Part shown: one piece after another, positions 53,185 through 61,298 of the stretch
Layout of the letters: each line of letters starts with the position of its first letter
Position numbering within the stretch: position 1 is the stretch's first letter
NCBI GenBank assembly: GCA_002328585.1
Contig: DCUV01000060.1
Location: forward strand, 124,001-188,000
Length of the DNA: 64,000 bases
DNA from: Spirochaetia bacterium UBA2205
Lineage (GTDB): Bacteria; Spirochaetota; UBA4802; UB4802
Direction of reading: 5' to 3'
Program-made: the position numbers and the translations under genes
Notes under the pieces: generated by a model
What the model was told of the DNA's origin: nothing
Database searches by the model: none
Seen by the model: the letters and a program-made list of their open reading frames with translations, nothing else

Positions 53185-54642
53185 TTATTCTTCTGATGCA
53201 ATGATTTGTGCCAGGCGTTTTGCCAGTTGCTGCTTTTCTTTTACATTTGATTCGCGTGCAATCATGATACGTTGAGCCTGCGGTGAGCCTGCTCCATGCA
53301 TTGATTCGGTCAAATATCCTACTGCTGCAGTTCCCATGGTTATATTTTCTATAAGGCGTAACAGCTTAATACGGTTTTCAGTTGGGACATCGTTTTTTGT
53401 TTTAAAATATTTTTTAATCCATTTGCCTGCCTCAGGATGATAAAGATCGTCGGCTGAAGGAAGGGTAACCAGTGCTCCGCCAGCTATATCCTGTGCTAAA
53501 CGGGCAATCTCATAGGGGAAGCGGGTAATATTCTGCTTATGAACATTGGCAAGCAACGTATTGACCATATAGGTACCCGGCTGTTCACACTTGCCTTCAG
53601 ATGCACAGGCAATACAGCCACAGTATAACGTTTCATTAAGATGTATCATTTCAACAATTTTGTCCTTCACATGGGAGGCTTTCTCGGTGCCATTGTATTC
53701 AGCTATTGTTTGCGTTGCGCCAATCAATACATCGCCAACGCCAACCTTACATGCATAACTCTGCCGGTGGTATGAAGCAAAGCGTTCAACTAAATGTCCA
53801 GCAAAATCATATTCCTTATACATAAATACCCTGTCCCATGGCACAAAAACGTCATCAAAAACAATGAGTGCTTCATGACCACCAAACAGCGCATTGCCCT
53901 GATCAATAGTATACTTTTCTAACTTGCGTGTATCGCACGACTGCCTGCCATAGATATAAATAATCCCCGGTGTATCAGCAGGTACTGCAAATGCAACAGC
54001 CCAGTCTTTATCTTCTTCGCGCATGGCGATAGTTGGCATGACAATAATCTCATGCGAATTTATTGCACCGGTTTGATGTGCTTTTGCACCGCGCACGATT
54101 ATGCCGTCTTTTAATTCTTTGACAACTCTTAAATACAGGTCGGGATCATCCTGCTTATGTGGAGGGAGCGATCGGTCCCCTTTTGGATCGGTCATGGCAC
54201 CATCGCATACCAGATCATTATTCTGTACGTATTCTAAATATTGTAAAAAGCGTTGATAATAGGTTGTATTATACGTTTTATCAATTGCATACGTTGTCAT
54301 TGACAGAGCATTGAGTGCGTCCATTCCAACGCAACGCTGGAAACAACAACCTGTTTGTGAACCTAACAGCCTCCCCATCTTACTTTTTTTTACTAAATCA
54401 TCAATACTTTGATGAATATGGGTAAACCGGTTGATGATATTCCCGGTGATGTGGGATTTTGCTGTCATAATATCGTTATATTCATCCTTTTGAGCAAGAG
54501 CATAGGTCATTGCTACCGCATTCAGTGAAGGCTTGATGATGGGATGATCAACGGTGTTGTCTATTTTTTGACCAAACATGTAGATGATTCGGTTTAAACT
54601 ACGGATACTTTCAATATAGTCAGAAGGTGTTTTCAGTGGCAT
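53185..54642 (-). CDS. abfD: 4-hydroxybutyryl-CoA dehydratase / vinylacetyl-CoA isomerase-type enzyme
   Basis: The 485-residue protein belongs to the HpaB/AbfD flavoprotein family. Residues expected to hold the [4Fe-4S] cluster of AbfD are present: C100 and C104 in CCFQRCVGM, and H292 and C298 in HRQSYACKVG. This favours 4-hydroxybutyryl-CoA dehydratase over the cluster-free 4-hydroxyphenylacetate monooxygenases. In anaerobes the enzyme makes crotonyl-CoA from 4-hydroxybutyryl-CoA. AAGGAG precedes the ATG. No 4-hydroxybutyrate dehydrogenase or CoA-transferase is adjacent. The family call is strong, and the exact substrate is inferred from the cluster ligands. Confidence 0.88.
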   Translation of the reverse strand: MPLKTPSDYIESIRSLNRIIYMFGQKIDNTVDHPIIKPSLNAVAMTYALAQKDEYNDIMTAKSHITGNIINRFTHIHQSIDDLVKKSKMGRLLGSQTGCCFQRCVGMDALNALSMTTYAIDKTYNTTYYQRFLQYLEYVQNNDLVCDGAMTDPKGDRSLPPHKQDDPDLYLRVVKELKDGIIVRGAKAHQTGAINSHEIIVMPTIAMREEDKDWAVAFAVPADTPGIIYIYGRQSCDTRKLEKYTIDQGNALFGGHEALIVFDDVFVPWDRVFMYKEYDFAGHLVERFASYHRQSYACKVGVGDVLIGATQTIAEYNGTEKASHVKDKIVEMIHLNETLYCGCIACASEGKCEQPGTYMVNTLLANVHKQNITRFPYEIARLAQDIAGGALVTLPSADDLYHPEAGKWIKKYFKTKNDVPTENRIKLLRLIENITMGTAAVGYLTESMHGAGSPQAQRIMIARESNVKEKQQLAKRLAQIIASEE

Positions 54643-54977
54643 GACTATCTCCTTATAGTAATGTTAATGTACATTCATACATATACACTAAATAATAAAA
54701 AAGTCAATAAAATTTATGAATTTGACAGTATATATCATACACAAAGCTAAATAATTGTATACAACGATAAGGCAATTCTAAAGGGATAAGGGCAGGATGT
54801 CCAATCCTCTTTTTACTTTCGCCGCTAAAAGTTCACAAAACAATTGTCCATTGTAAAAACTCTACTTTTATAATATAGATATTTTTGGAGCATTTTTTAT
54901 GTTTGTTTATAAATCATGAAAATACAATAAAAGTAATGTGAAATTGTGTAAAGAGTAAAAAATAAAAAAAGATTCAA
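54643..54977. other. AT-rich intergenic region, no gene seen
   Basis: About 335 bases between two same-strand genes with no plausible frame, repeat or RNA structure. It probably holds the dehydratase promoter, but I cannot place it. Confidence 0.6.
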
Positions 54978-55715
54978 TTACGGATGCATCGTAAACCATG
55001 ACAGTATATACTGCAATATCAGGTCTACATGCTTTTTTGATGTCAATGTATGATCCCCGTCAGGTATGATGTGCATGGTGTGGGGTACACACAGGTTTTT
55101 TTGTATATCATGCGCATGGGTAACGGGCACCACCATATCATTATTGCCATGGATGATACATACCGGGACATCAATACGAGGAATTAAGTGTATAAGTTGT
55201 ATGCTGTTCAACTGATTGAGGGATGATACTGCAATGGTATATTCACCTATAGCAATACTATCACCATGGATGCCCTGCGGAGCAAGCATTGTTACTAAAT
55301 GATGCAAATGGACGGGCGTTGCAATGATGCTGACACTTTTTATTGAAACAGTATACGGCATCATGGCACAGTAGTACATGGCTATTGTCCCTCCCATACT
55401 GGAACCTACAATATGAAGATTTGCATTATAATGAACGGCTGCATATTCCAGTACGGCGTTGAGCTCATGAGCACAGGCAGGGAGCTCTATGATAAGCGGA
55501 GTATCTGATGCATAATCCCGTGTATAGCAATAGCTAAAGCTTATGACAGTATATCCACTCTGACATAATGCAGGGGCAATCTGATTTATTTTATAGGCAT
55601 CTTTAGAAGAAAAAAGGCCATGGCTATAGACAATAGTGCCTTTTGAATTATGAGCACTATAGACAATGGCGTCAATAGGTTGTTTATACGGAATGGTAAT
55701 GGTGCGATAGTTCAT
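54978..55715 (-). CDS. Alpha/beta-fold hydrolase, cytoplasmic
   Basis: The 245-residue protein has the nucleophile elbow GSSMGG near 113-118 with Ser as nucleophile, an acid residue in IIHGNNDMVVP, and H in GDHTLTSKKH, a complete catalytic triad. An oxyanion motif (YSHGLFSSK) is near residue 35. It has no signal peptide. Its substrate is unknown; such enzymes cleave esters or thioesters. It follows the exported-protein gene by 8 bp and is the last gene of a three-gene minus-strand unit. Confidence 0.85.
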   Translation of the reverse strand: MNYRTITIPYKQPIDAIVYSAHNSKGTIVYSHGLFSSKDAYKINQIAPALCQSGYTVISFSYCYTRDYASDTPLIIELPACAHELNAVLEYAAVHYNANLHIVGSSMGGTIAMYYCAMMPYTVSIKSVSIIATPVHLHHLVTMLAPQGIHGDSIAIGEYTIAVSSLNQLNSIQLIHLIPRIDVPVCIIHGNNDMVVPVTHAHDIQKNLCVPHTMHIIPDGDHTLTSKKHVDLILQYILSWFTMHP

Positions 55716-55723
55716 GCTATTTG

Positions 55724-56179
55724 TTATTGTTTTTGCAACAGAATCACAGGTTCAAAATAACCTTCGGATGTTACCCCGTCAATTACTATGGACAGAGGTT
55801 TGAGTTCAAGCATTTTTTTAGTATCTTTTTTTACTAGTGCAGCATGAAATAAAAAGTACGATGATTTAACATTGGAAAATCCACCTGCGCCATAGACAGT
55901 ATTGATGTTATTAACATTTTTCATCTGGCTTATGTTGATACGAAGTGTTTGGGGGTTATCCAGCGTATATACGCCTTTAAATACTACAGCATTGTTCTGT
56001 AAATAGAGTATGCAAACAGCCTGATAGTTTTTAGCAAACCTGAACTCATAGCCGTAGTTGCCTCTATATAAAAGCTTCCATCGTCCATGAAAATCAGTAA
56101 ATTCAAGAGCAGCACTATTGCCAGCAATCATCACAAGAACTGCAGCAACAATCAAATAATATCTATAGATTCTTTTCAT
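55724..56179 (-). CDS. Small exported protein, unknown function
   Basis: From the ATG at 56179 (MKRIYRYYLIVAAVLVMIAG) the protein has about 151 residues with a signal peptide and a beta-rich remainder; it is not recognised. An alternative start at 56197 would add six residues and overlap the motif region. It lies 22 bp after the ATP-grasp/FMN fusion gene and 8 bp before the hydrolase gene, so the three may be co-transcribed. There are no conserved motifs I can name. Confidence 0.65.
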   Translation of the reverse strand: MKRIYRYYLIVAAVLVMIAGNSAALEFTDFHGRWKLLYRGNYGYEFRFAKNYQAVCILYLQNNAVVFKGVYTLDNPQTLRINISQMKNVNNINTVYGAGGFSNVKSSYFLFHAALVKKDTKKMLELKPLSIVIDGVTSEGYFEPVILLQKQ

Positions 56180-56197
56180 GCAACTACCGCTTAACAA

Positions 56198-56207
56198 TAA
56201 CTATCGC
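56198..56207 (-). repeat. GCGATAGTTA motif supplying the stop codon of the fusion gene
   Basis: Exact core on the minus strand. The fusion gene ends inside it as ATG-GGG-CGA-TAG (Met-Gly-Arg-stop), the same frame as the variant at the uvrB end. It also fills most of the short gap to the next gene. Confidence 0.8.
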
Positions 56208-58462
56208 CCCATAAAAGGTTGGTACACATTATGATTCAGTGAACGCACGATATCACTGCTGATATCGGTGATGGTAGCGCAGCCAGTCAGTATCATGGCC
56301 TTTTTTAGCTCTGTCTGCAATGTTTTGAGATAATAAGATACTGCTTCAGAGCCCATGCCTACTGCTGCTATAGCAACAGGACGTCCTATAAGCACGTATT
56401 CAGCACCCAGTGCCAGCGCTTTTACAATATCAGCACCTGTTCTAAAACCACCGTCAATAACAATATGGATGTATCCCTTAACTTCACGGACAATATCCTC
56501 CAGAACATCCATGGTGCCTACCATTTCATCCAGTACCCTGCCGCCATGATTGGAAACAACGATGGCATGAGCACCTGATTCAACAGCAAGTGCAGCATCC
56601 CTGACATTCATAATACCCTTCAGTATAAAGGGAAGATGTGTTGATGATATAATTTCGGTAAGCTCTTTTAAACTCTTTGGTTTAACCGACTGATGCTTCA
56701 ATTCCATGGTTTTAAAGACAATGGCATCAATATCCATCCCAACAGCAACGGCACCTACCTCTTCGGCTGCCTTTATGCGCTTTACTATATCCTCATTGTT
56801 GGCGCGCGGTTTAAAGATTGGGATACCCATACCGTTGTGGTGAGCAAGCGCTTCAATAATAATTTTATACTTTTCGGGATCTGCACCATCCCCTAAAAAG
56901 GCAATACTGCCAGCATCCATACATCCTTTTATAACGGCAAGGTTATAATCAAGTTCTTCGATAGCACCACCAAGGTTTGTAACCGCACCAGTAATAGGTG
57001 CTGCCATTACAGGGAATGACAGATGTACTCCAAAAAGCGATGTTGAGGTATCAGGATTGGTGACATCATGGATAACACGAGTATTTATCTTGTAATTGAG
57101 CAGTGCTTCGCTGTTGCGTTTAAACGATGAGCCGTTGCCAATACCGCCCATACCGGGTACGCCACTGGCACAATCCTTCCCGTTGCACTGTTTGCATACA
57201 TAGCATACCTTTCTAAGACGCTCCCGTGCAGACATGTTGATGGTATCCATTGAAAGTTCGGATTCATCACATATTTCAATATTGATACATTCTTTGCACC
57301 TGCGCACAGCCTCCTCTGCTTCTTGCAGCGAATCGGATACGGCTATGATGTGACCTGCTTTTTCAACATTGGATGTTGGCTTCCGTACTTTATCGCCGGG
57401 CTTCACATTGATAATAATCTCAGCAATACCTGTAATCTTTAGGGCTTCTTCCAATCCGCAGATTTTTTTTACAATCCCTGGTTTTGTTATAATTGCCCGC
57501 TCAATTGCCACCCGGTTATACAGCGGTTCAAGGTTTCCGGGCTCCTGACCCAGTGCAACCTCTATGGCAGCACGCATCAGATTAACACCGGTAGATAGGG
57601 GATAGGTGTATGCTGACATAAATCCACCTGAAAGGCGGGCAGCCAGTTCGCCAATCTTTGGTCCTTCATCGGTCAACTTTATATCGCCTTTTGCACAGCC
57701 CATTGTAATACCCAGCGCTTTTATACCAGCTTTCATTATTTCACAGGCGCTGTCCTGTTGCTCTTTTGGTAGCTGTGAAGGCATGGTATGTCCTGTTTCA
57801 ACAAAGTGTGGCGGATATTCTATAATACGGTCAGCAATGCCGGTAATGGTAATCTCGCCATTATACACAACGGCATCTATGGACAACTCCTGCCCGTCCA
57901 TGAATTCCTCAATGATAAGTTCACCGCTTGGCGAAGCGCTTTTTGCAAAAGCAAAGGCATCAGCAACCTGATTTTTGTTGTCAATGCGCACAACGCCGCG
58001 TGCGCCCATATTATCCGATGGCTTTATAACAACAGGGAAACCCAATACCTTGCTTGCTTTTTTTGCGTCAGAGAGCGACCAAACCGGGAAAAAGTGAGGT
58101 GATGGCACGCCATGCTCAAAGAATCGGCTACGCATCTTTATCTTATTAGTGGCTGCAATGGCATCTTCAAATTTTATACCGGGGAGGTTAAGGGCATTTG
58201 CTACTGCTGCAACAGTAACGGAAGCATCGGTGCCAGCGGTAAGGACACCGGATATGGGGGTTATCTCATTTTGTTTTTTTGCAACACGTACAGAACCTTC
58301 AATATCACGGGTGCTCATGACAATAGGAATATCGGCATATTTCATACCCAGGGCATTGGGATTATAATCAGTAACTATCACCCGCAATCCCATTTTTTGA
58401 GCCGTCTGGATAACGGGCACCTGTAATAAACCGCCACCAATCACCATAATCGTTTTTTTCAT
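56201..58462 (-). CDS. Fusion of ATP-grasp ligase and FMN-dependent 2-hydroxyacid dehydrogenase
   Basis: The 753-residue protein has two enzymes in one chain. Residues 1-400 form an ATP-grasp domain: a nucleotide-binding start (IMVIGGGLLQVPVIQTA), the PVVIKPSDNMGARGVVRI and DGQELSIDAVVYNGE blocks, and the metal-binding GELAARLSGGFMSAYT. After a Cys-rich linker (about 400-445, CYVCKQCNGKDC) comes an FMN barrel (about 455-750), with the catalytic-His motif VSNHGGRVLDEM near 635-646 and the FMN-phosphate loop DGGFRTGADIVKALALGAEYVLIGRP. A stand-alone form of the second part, with the same Cys-rich start, is common in Clostridia. The fusion to an ATP-grasp enzyme looks unusual. Substrates unknown. 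Confidence 0.88.
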   Translation of the reverse strand: MKKTIMVIGGGLLQVPVIQTAQKMGLRVIVTDYNPNALGMKYADIPIVMSTRDIEGSVRVAKKQNEITPISGVLTAGTDASVTVAAVANALNLPGIKFEDAIAATNKIKMRSRFFEHGVPSPHFFPVWSLSDAKKASKVLGFPVVIKPSDNMGARGVVRIDNKNQVADAFAFAKSASPSGELIIEEFMDGQELSIDAVVYNGEITITGIADRIIEYPPHFVETGHTMPSQLPKEQQDSACEIMKAGIKALGITMGCAKGDIKLTDEGPKIGELAARLSGGFMSAYTYPLSTGVNLMRAAIEVALGQEPGNLEPLYNRVAIERAIITKPGIVKKICGLEEALKITGIAEIIINVKPGDKVRKPTSNVEKAGHIIAVSDSLQEAEEAVRRCKECINIEICDESELSMDTINMSARERLRKVCYVCKQCNGKDCASGVPGMGGIGNGSSFKRNSEALLNYKINTRVIHDVTNPDTSTSLFGVHLSFPVMAAPITGAVTNLGGAIEELDYNLAVIKGCMDAGSIAFLGDGADPEKYKIIIEALAHHNGMGIPIFKPRANNEDIVKRIKAAEEVGAVAVGMDIDAIVFKTMELKHQSVKPKSLKELTEIISSTHLPFILKGIMNVRDAALAVESGAHAIVVSNHGGRVLDEMVGTMDVLEDIVREVKGYIHIVIDGGFRTGADIVKALALGAEYVLIGRPVAIAAVGMGSEAVSYYLKTLQTELKKAMILTGCATITDISSDIVRSLNHNVYQPFMGR

Positions 58463-58776
58463 GGATTTTCCCCGGCAATGATAAAGTTATAACCTGCTGA
58501 GTTGCCTCTACAGAGTTATTATTGGCTTTTTTTAGCAAAAACTTGAAGGTAATTTTTGGTTGCATTGTGAGGGTTGTTGTCAATACTTTAATATTGCCGG
58601 CTATAAAGTAAACAATGATTATGGCGATAGTTACTGTATATGTTGTAACAGGTAAAAATTATTTGACTCTGAACAGTAAAACAGGCTATCAACAAACAAC
58701 GCCACTTAAAGGTACGATAGCTGACATACAATTTTCATGGACAGTTGATTATATCATGCAGGAGGTAGCATGTACC
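58463..58776. other. Divergent intergenic region with a motif copy
   Basis: About 310 bases between the fusion gene and the inositol monophosphatase gene. The GCGATAGTTA motif lies at 58624, close after a possible TATAAA (58602-58607). The frame from 58615 to 58776 is open but lacks a conserved start, so I treat it as leader. No RNA element is recognised. Confidence 0.55.
58624..58633 (+). repeat. GCGATAGTTA motif in the leader before inositol monophosphatase
   Basis: Exact core, extended GGCGATAGTTACTGT, sharing 14 bases (GCGATAGTTACTGT) with 25361-25374. It lies 153 bp upstream of the chosen start codon. Confidence 0.75.
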
Positions 58777-59562
58777 ATGGACTATCACACCATTACACAA
58801 AGTGCCATTGCTATATGCAAACAGGCAGGGGCAATTATTGTTGAAGGTTATTACCGTGAGCATATAACCATAAATTATAAAAGCAGAACAAATCTGGTTA
58901 CGGATATTGACTACAGGTCCGAAAAATATATTGTGGATGAGCTTAAAAAACAATTCCCTGACTTTGATATAGTTGCTGAAGAAGGGAGTTTGGAACATGC
59001 TGATGGTGAGTATGTATGGTATGTTGATCCTCTGGATGCAACAAATAATTTTGCTCATAAAATCCCATGGTTTTGTGTTACCATTGCACTGTATTCAAAA
59101 GCGCTGGAAGCGGCGGTTGCCGGCGTTGTGTATGAACCGCTCAGGGATGAATGCTTTTATGCATGGAAAGGTGGCGGTGCGTATTTAAATGAAAAACGAA
59201 TCTTTGTATCGCAGATAAACGATATAGGAATATCAATCATTGCTACTGGCTTTCCGTATAAAAAGGACGATCCTTCATGCAATAATGCAAAGCAATTTAA
59301 TAATGTATTGCCACATGTTCAGGGTATTCGTCGTATGGGGTCTGCTGCGATTGATTTGTCGTATGTTGCATGTGGAAGATTTGACGGCTACTGGGAACCA
59401 CTGTTATACCCATGGGATATGACCGCTGGCGCTTTACTGGTTGAGGAAGCTGGCGGCATGGTGACACAATATAACGGCAACAAATTTGATCCGGAATTTC
59501 CTGAAATCTGCGCTACCAATGGACTGATTCATCAACAGTTGCTGGAACTCATCAATAAATAG
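58777..59562 (+). CDS. Inositol monophosphatase family protein
   Basis: From the ATG at 58777 the protein has 261 residues, normal for SuhB/IMPase. The metal-binding Glu is in VAEEGS, DPLDATNNFAH (DPxDxT motif) is near 79-89, and WDMTAGALLVEEAGG near 211-225 completes the family signature. It dephosphorylates inositol 1-phosphate or related sugar phosphates. A longer frame to 58615 is open but lacks an IMPase counterpart. The ribosome site (AGGAGG) is 12 bases from the ATG, a little long. Confidence 0.9.
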   Translation: MDYHTITQSAIAICKQAGAIIVEGYYREHITINYKSRTNLVTDIDYRSEKYIVDELKKQFPDFDIVAEEGSLEHADGEYVWYVDPLDATNNFAHKIPWFCVTIALYSKALEAAVAGVVYEPLRDECFYAWKGGGAYLNEKRIFVSQINDIGISIIATGFPYKKDDPSCNNAKQFNNVLPHVQGIRRMGSAAIDLSYVACGRFDGYWEPLLYPWDMTAGALLVEEAGGMVTQYNGNKFDPEFPEICATNGLIHQQLLELINK

Positions 59563-59685
59563 GGTACGGTATTCTGCTCAATTTTATTAAAAAAATGCCC
59601 GATAAATGGGTAAGGATAATTATAGCAAAACTGTCTACCCACTATGGGTTGTGATGGTTAACAATTATGATTGCAGGTGGCTTAT

Positions 59686-60276
59686 ATGACAAAAAAAATT
59701 ATGTGTCTATGCTTTGTACTGGTGGCTTCCACATTGCTTGCTCAGAACACTCAGAGTGTTGATATTCCAGTACAATCCTTATATAGCAATAAGGTGCGGA
59801 TAAAAGATGTTTATTTTAATAAAAAGGTTGATCTCACCGGTAAGGGGGAGGTACTGGAGGTTGAAGCAATACTGGAAAACTTAACCGATGATCCTATGGA
59901 TGTGTATGTCAATATTATTGCTACCTATGAAAAAGAGGAAAAAACAAAATCAAGTTTTGAGATGCCAATACCTGAAAAAGAAAGAGTTAGAAACTTTGTT
60001 CCTTTTCCAGATGATATTGCAAATTACCAGTATCCTGACGGGAAAGGAGGCAATAAGCTTAAAGCATATCCAAAGAATACAAAATCTGGCATTGATCCAT
60101 TAACAGGGAAACTATATCATCTACCGGTAAATGATATAGTACTTGTTAGATCTACCAATCTGGCACCATACAGGAAAGATTTTATATTTTTTAATTATGT
60201 TACTATCCTTGTTTTTGATAACAATGGCAATCCCATCTTACGTGAAGTATTTGAATTGAAGGGGAAAAGAAAGTAG
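59686..60276 (+). CDS. Exported protein of unknown function
   Basis: From the ATG at 59686 (AGGTGG upstream) the 196-residue protein starts with a signal peptide (MTKKIMCLCFVLVASTLLAQ). The mature part is strongly charged and beta-rich (VDLTGKGEVLEVEAILEN, then DDPMDVYVNIIATYEKE). No known family was recognised. A TTG five codons upstream is also in frame. It is followed by a strong hairpin terminator. Confidence 0.7.
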   Translation: MTKKIMCLCFVLVASTLLAQNTQSVDIPVQSLYSNKVRIKDVYFNKKVDLTGKGEVLEVEAILENLTDDPMDVYVNIIATYEKEEKTKSSFEMPIPEKERVRNFVPFPDDIANYQYPDGKGGNKLKAYPKNTKSGIDPLTGKLYHLPVNDIVLVRSTNLAPYRKDFIFFNYVTILVFDNNGNPILREVFELKGKRK

Positions 60277-60319
60277 TTTGCTAATTCATATAAAATAACA
60301 GTTGTTAGAAATGCCAATA

Positions 60320-60352
60320 AAAAGGAGTTGTCTGTAAGACAACTCCTTTTTA
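60320..60352. terminator. Strong bidirectional terminator
   Basis: AAAAGGAGTTGTCT at 60320-60333 pairs with AGACAACTCCTTTT at 60337-60350, giving a long perfect stem with a tiny loop. It has A and T tracts on its sides, so it can terminate both the exported-protein gene (plus) and the convergent kinase-like gene (minus). Confidence 0.93.
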
Positions 60353-60355
60353 TTG

Positions 60356-61069
60356 TTATATAAGTTTACGAACTTTTAATCCTGCTATACTAATCTGGGC
60401 TACCTGCTCTTTTGTAAACTGAGCAACATTGATGGTAATATCATACGATGCCGGGTCATAGGCATTAAATTTTATGTATTGTGTCATAAACTCATGTCGC
60501 TGTTTATCTTTTTCTTCTATTAGTTTTTCAGCAGCAAGCCTATCTTTTATTTTTTGGTTTTCCATAACCTTTTGTATGCGGTATTGTAAGGGAGCAACAA
60601 AGCGTAGATGCAAGCCATATCGTAGACCTTTTGTAATCACTACAGAACCACGCCCTATTAAAATAGCATTTCCGTGTATTGCTATGGTACGTATTGTGTT
60701 GGCTAATTTCTGAAATACTGCTGCTTGTGGTGGTAAGTCTGCAAGCATGGTACGCCATAATTCGGACATCTCTTCACGCTTTCGGGTATCAATAGTTTCA
60801 ACTATTTTTTCAGATATATTATACTGTTGTTCAATTTTATTAATGAGATTTTTATCATAGATTGACCATGTATTATTAGTAGTTGTGGTATTCAGAGCTT
60901 TTGCTATTTCTTCGGCAATATCATTAGCAAAACATCCATACTGACGAGAGATAGTAATAAAAGGACGTGGTTTTTCCTCTTTTTCAATTATTTTTTTTTC
61001 AGATTCCCAGACCTTCATTTGATTCTGAATCCAGCGTTCTAACGTTGATTCTTTGATTGGATTGCTCAT
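60356..61069 (-). CDS. Cytidylate kinase-like family protein
   Basis: The 237-residue protein resembles the cytidylate kinase-like (Cytidylate_kin2) family: FITISRQYGCFANDIAEEIA in the place of the P-loop, ILIGRGSVVI, and LHLRFVAPLQYRIQKV. The usual glycine-rich ATP loop is altered (GCFAND in place of GSGG), so catalysis is uncertain. The function in this family is unknown. It begins with AGGAG six bases before the ATG and ends at the strong terminator shared with the convergent gene. Confidence 0.8.
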   Translation of the reverse strand: MSNPIKESTLERWIQNQMKVWESEKKIIEKEEKPRPFITISRQYGCFANDIAEEIAKALNTTTTNNTWSIYDKNLINKIEQQYNISEKIVETIDTRKREEMSELWRTMLADLPPQAAVFQKLANTIRTIAIHGNAILIGRGSVVITKGLRYGLHLRFVAPLQYRIQKVMENQKIKDRLAAEKLIEEKDKQRHEFMTQYIKFNAYDPASYDITINVAQFTKEQVAQISIAGLKVRKLI

Positions 61070-61237
61070 AATTAACTCCTATAATTGCTATAGTAAAATA
61101 AATGATGATGACAAAATTAATCCAACTATCTAACAGCATATTTATTTTTCAATTATTTTACTTTGTATGATATACAATTTTTATATATAATTGACCAAAA
61201 ATTGTTTTGTAAATAAAACAGCTATTGTATATTTAAC

Positions 61238-61267
61238 TTGACCTGATGCTCAAATATATGGTTATAT
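61238..61267 (+). promoter_or_regulatory. Candidate promoter for the sugar-nucleotide transferase
   Basis: TTGACC (61238-61243) and TTATAT (61262-61267) are 18 bp apart, 32 bp before the start codon. By eye only. Confidence 0.45.
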
Positions 61268-61298
61268 GAAAATGTAGATTTTAAAGAAAAGGTATAGC

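Noticed and set aside
58615..58776. N-terminal extension of the inositol monophosphatase gene
   Set aside because: It lacks family similarity; starting at 58777 gives the normal length.
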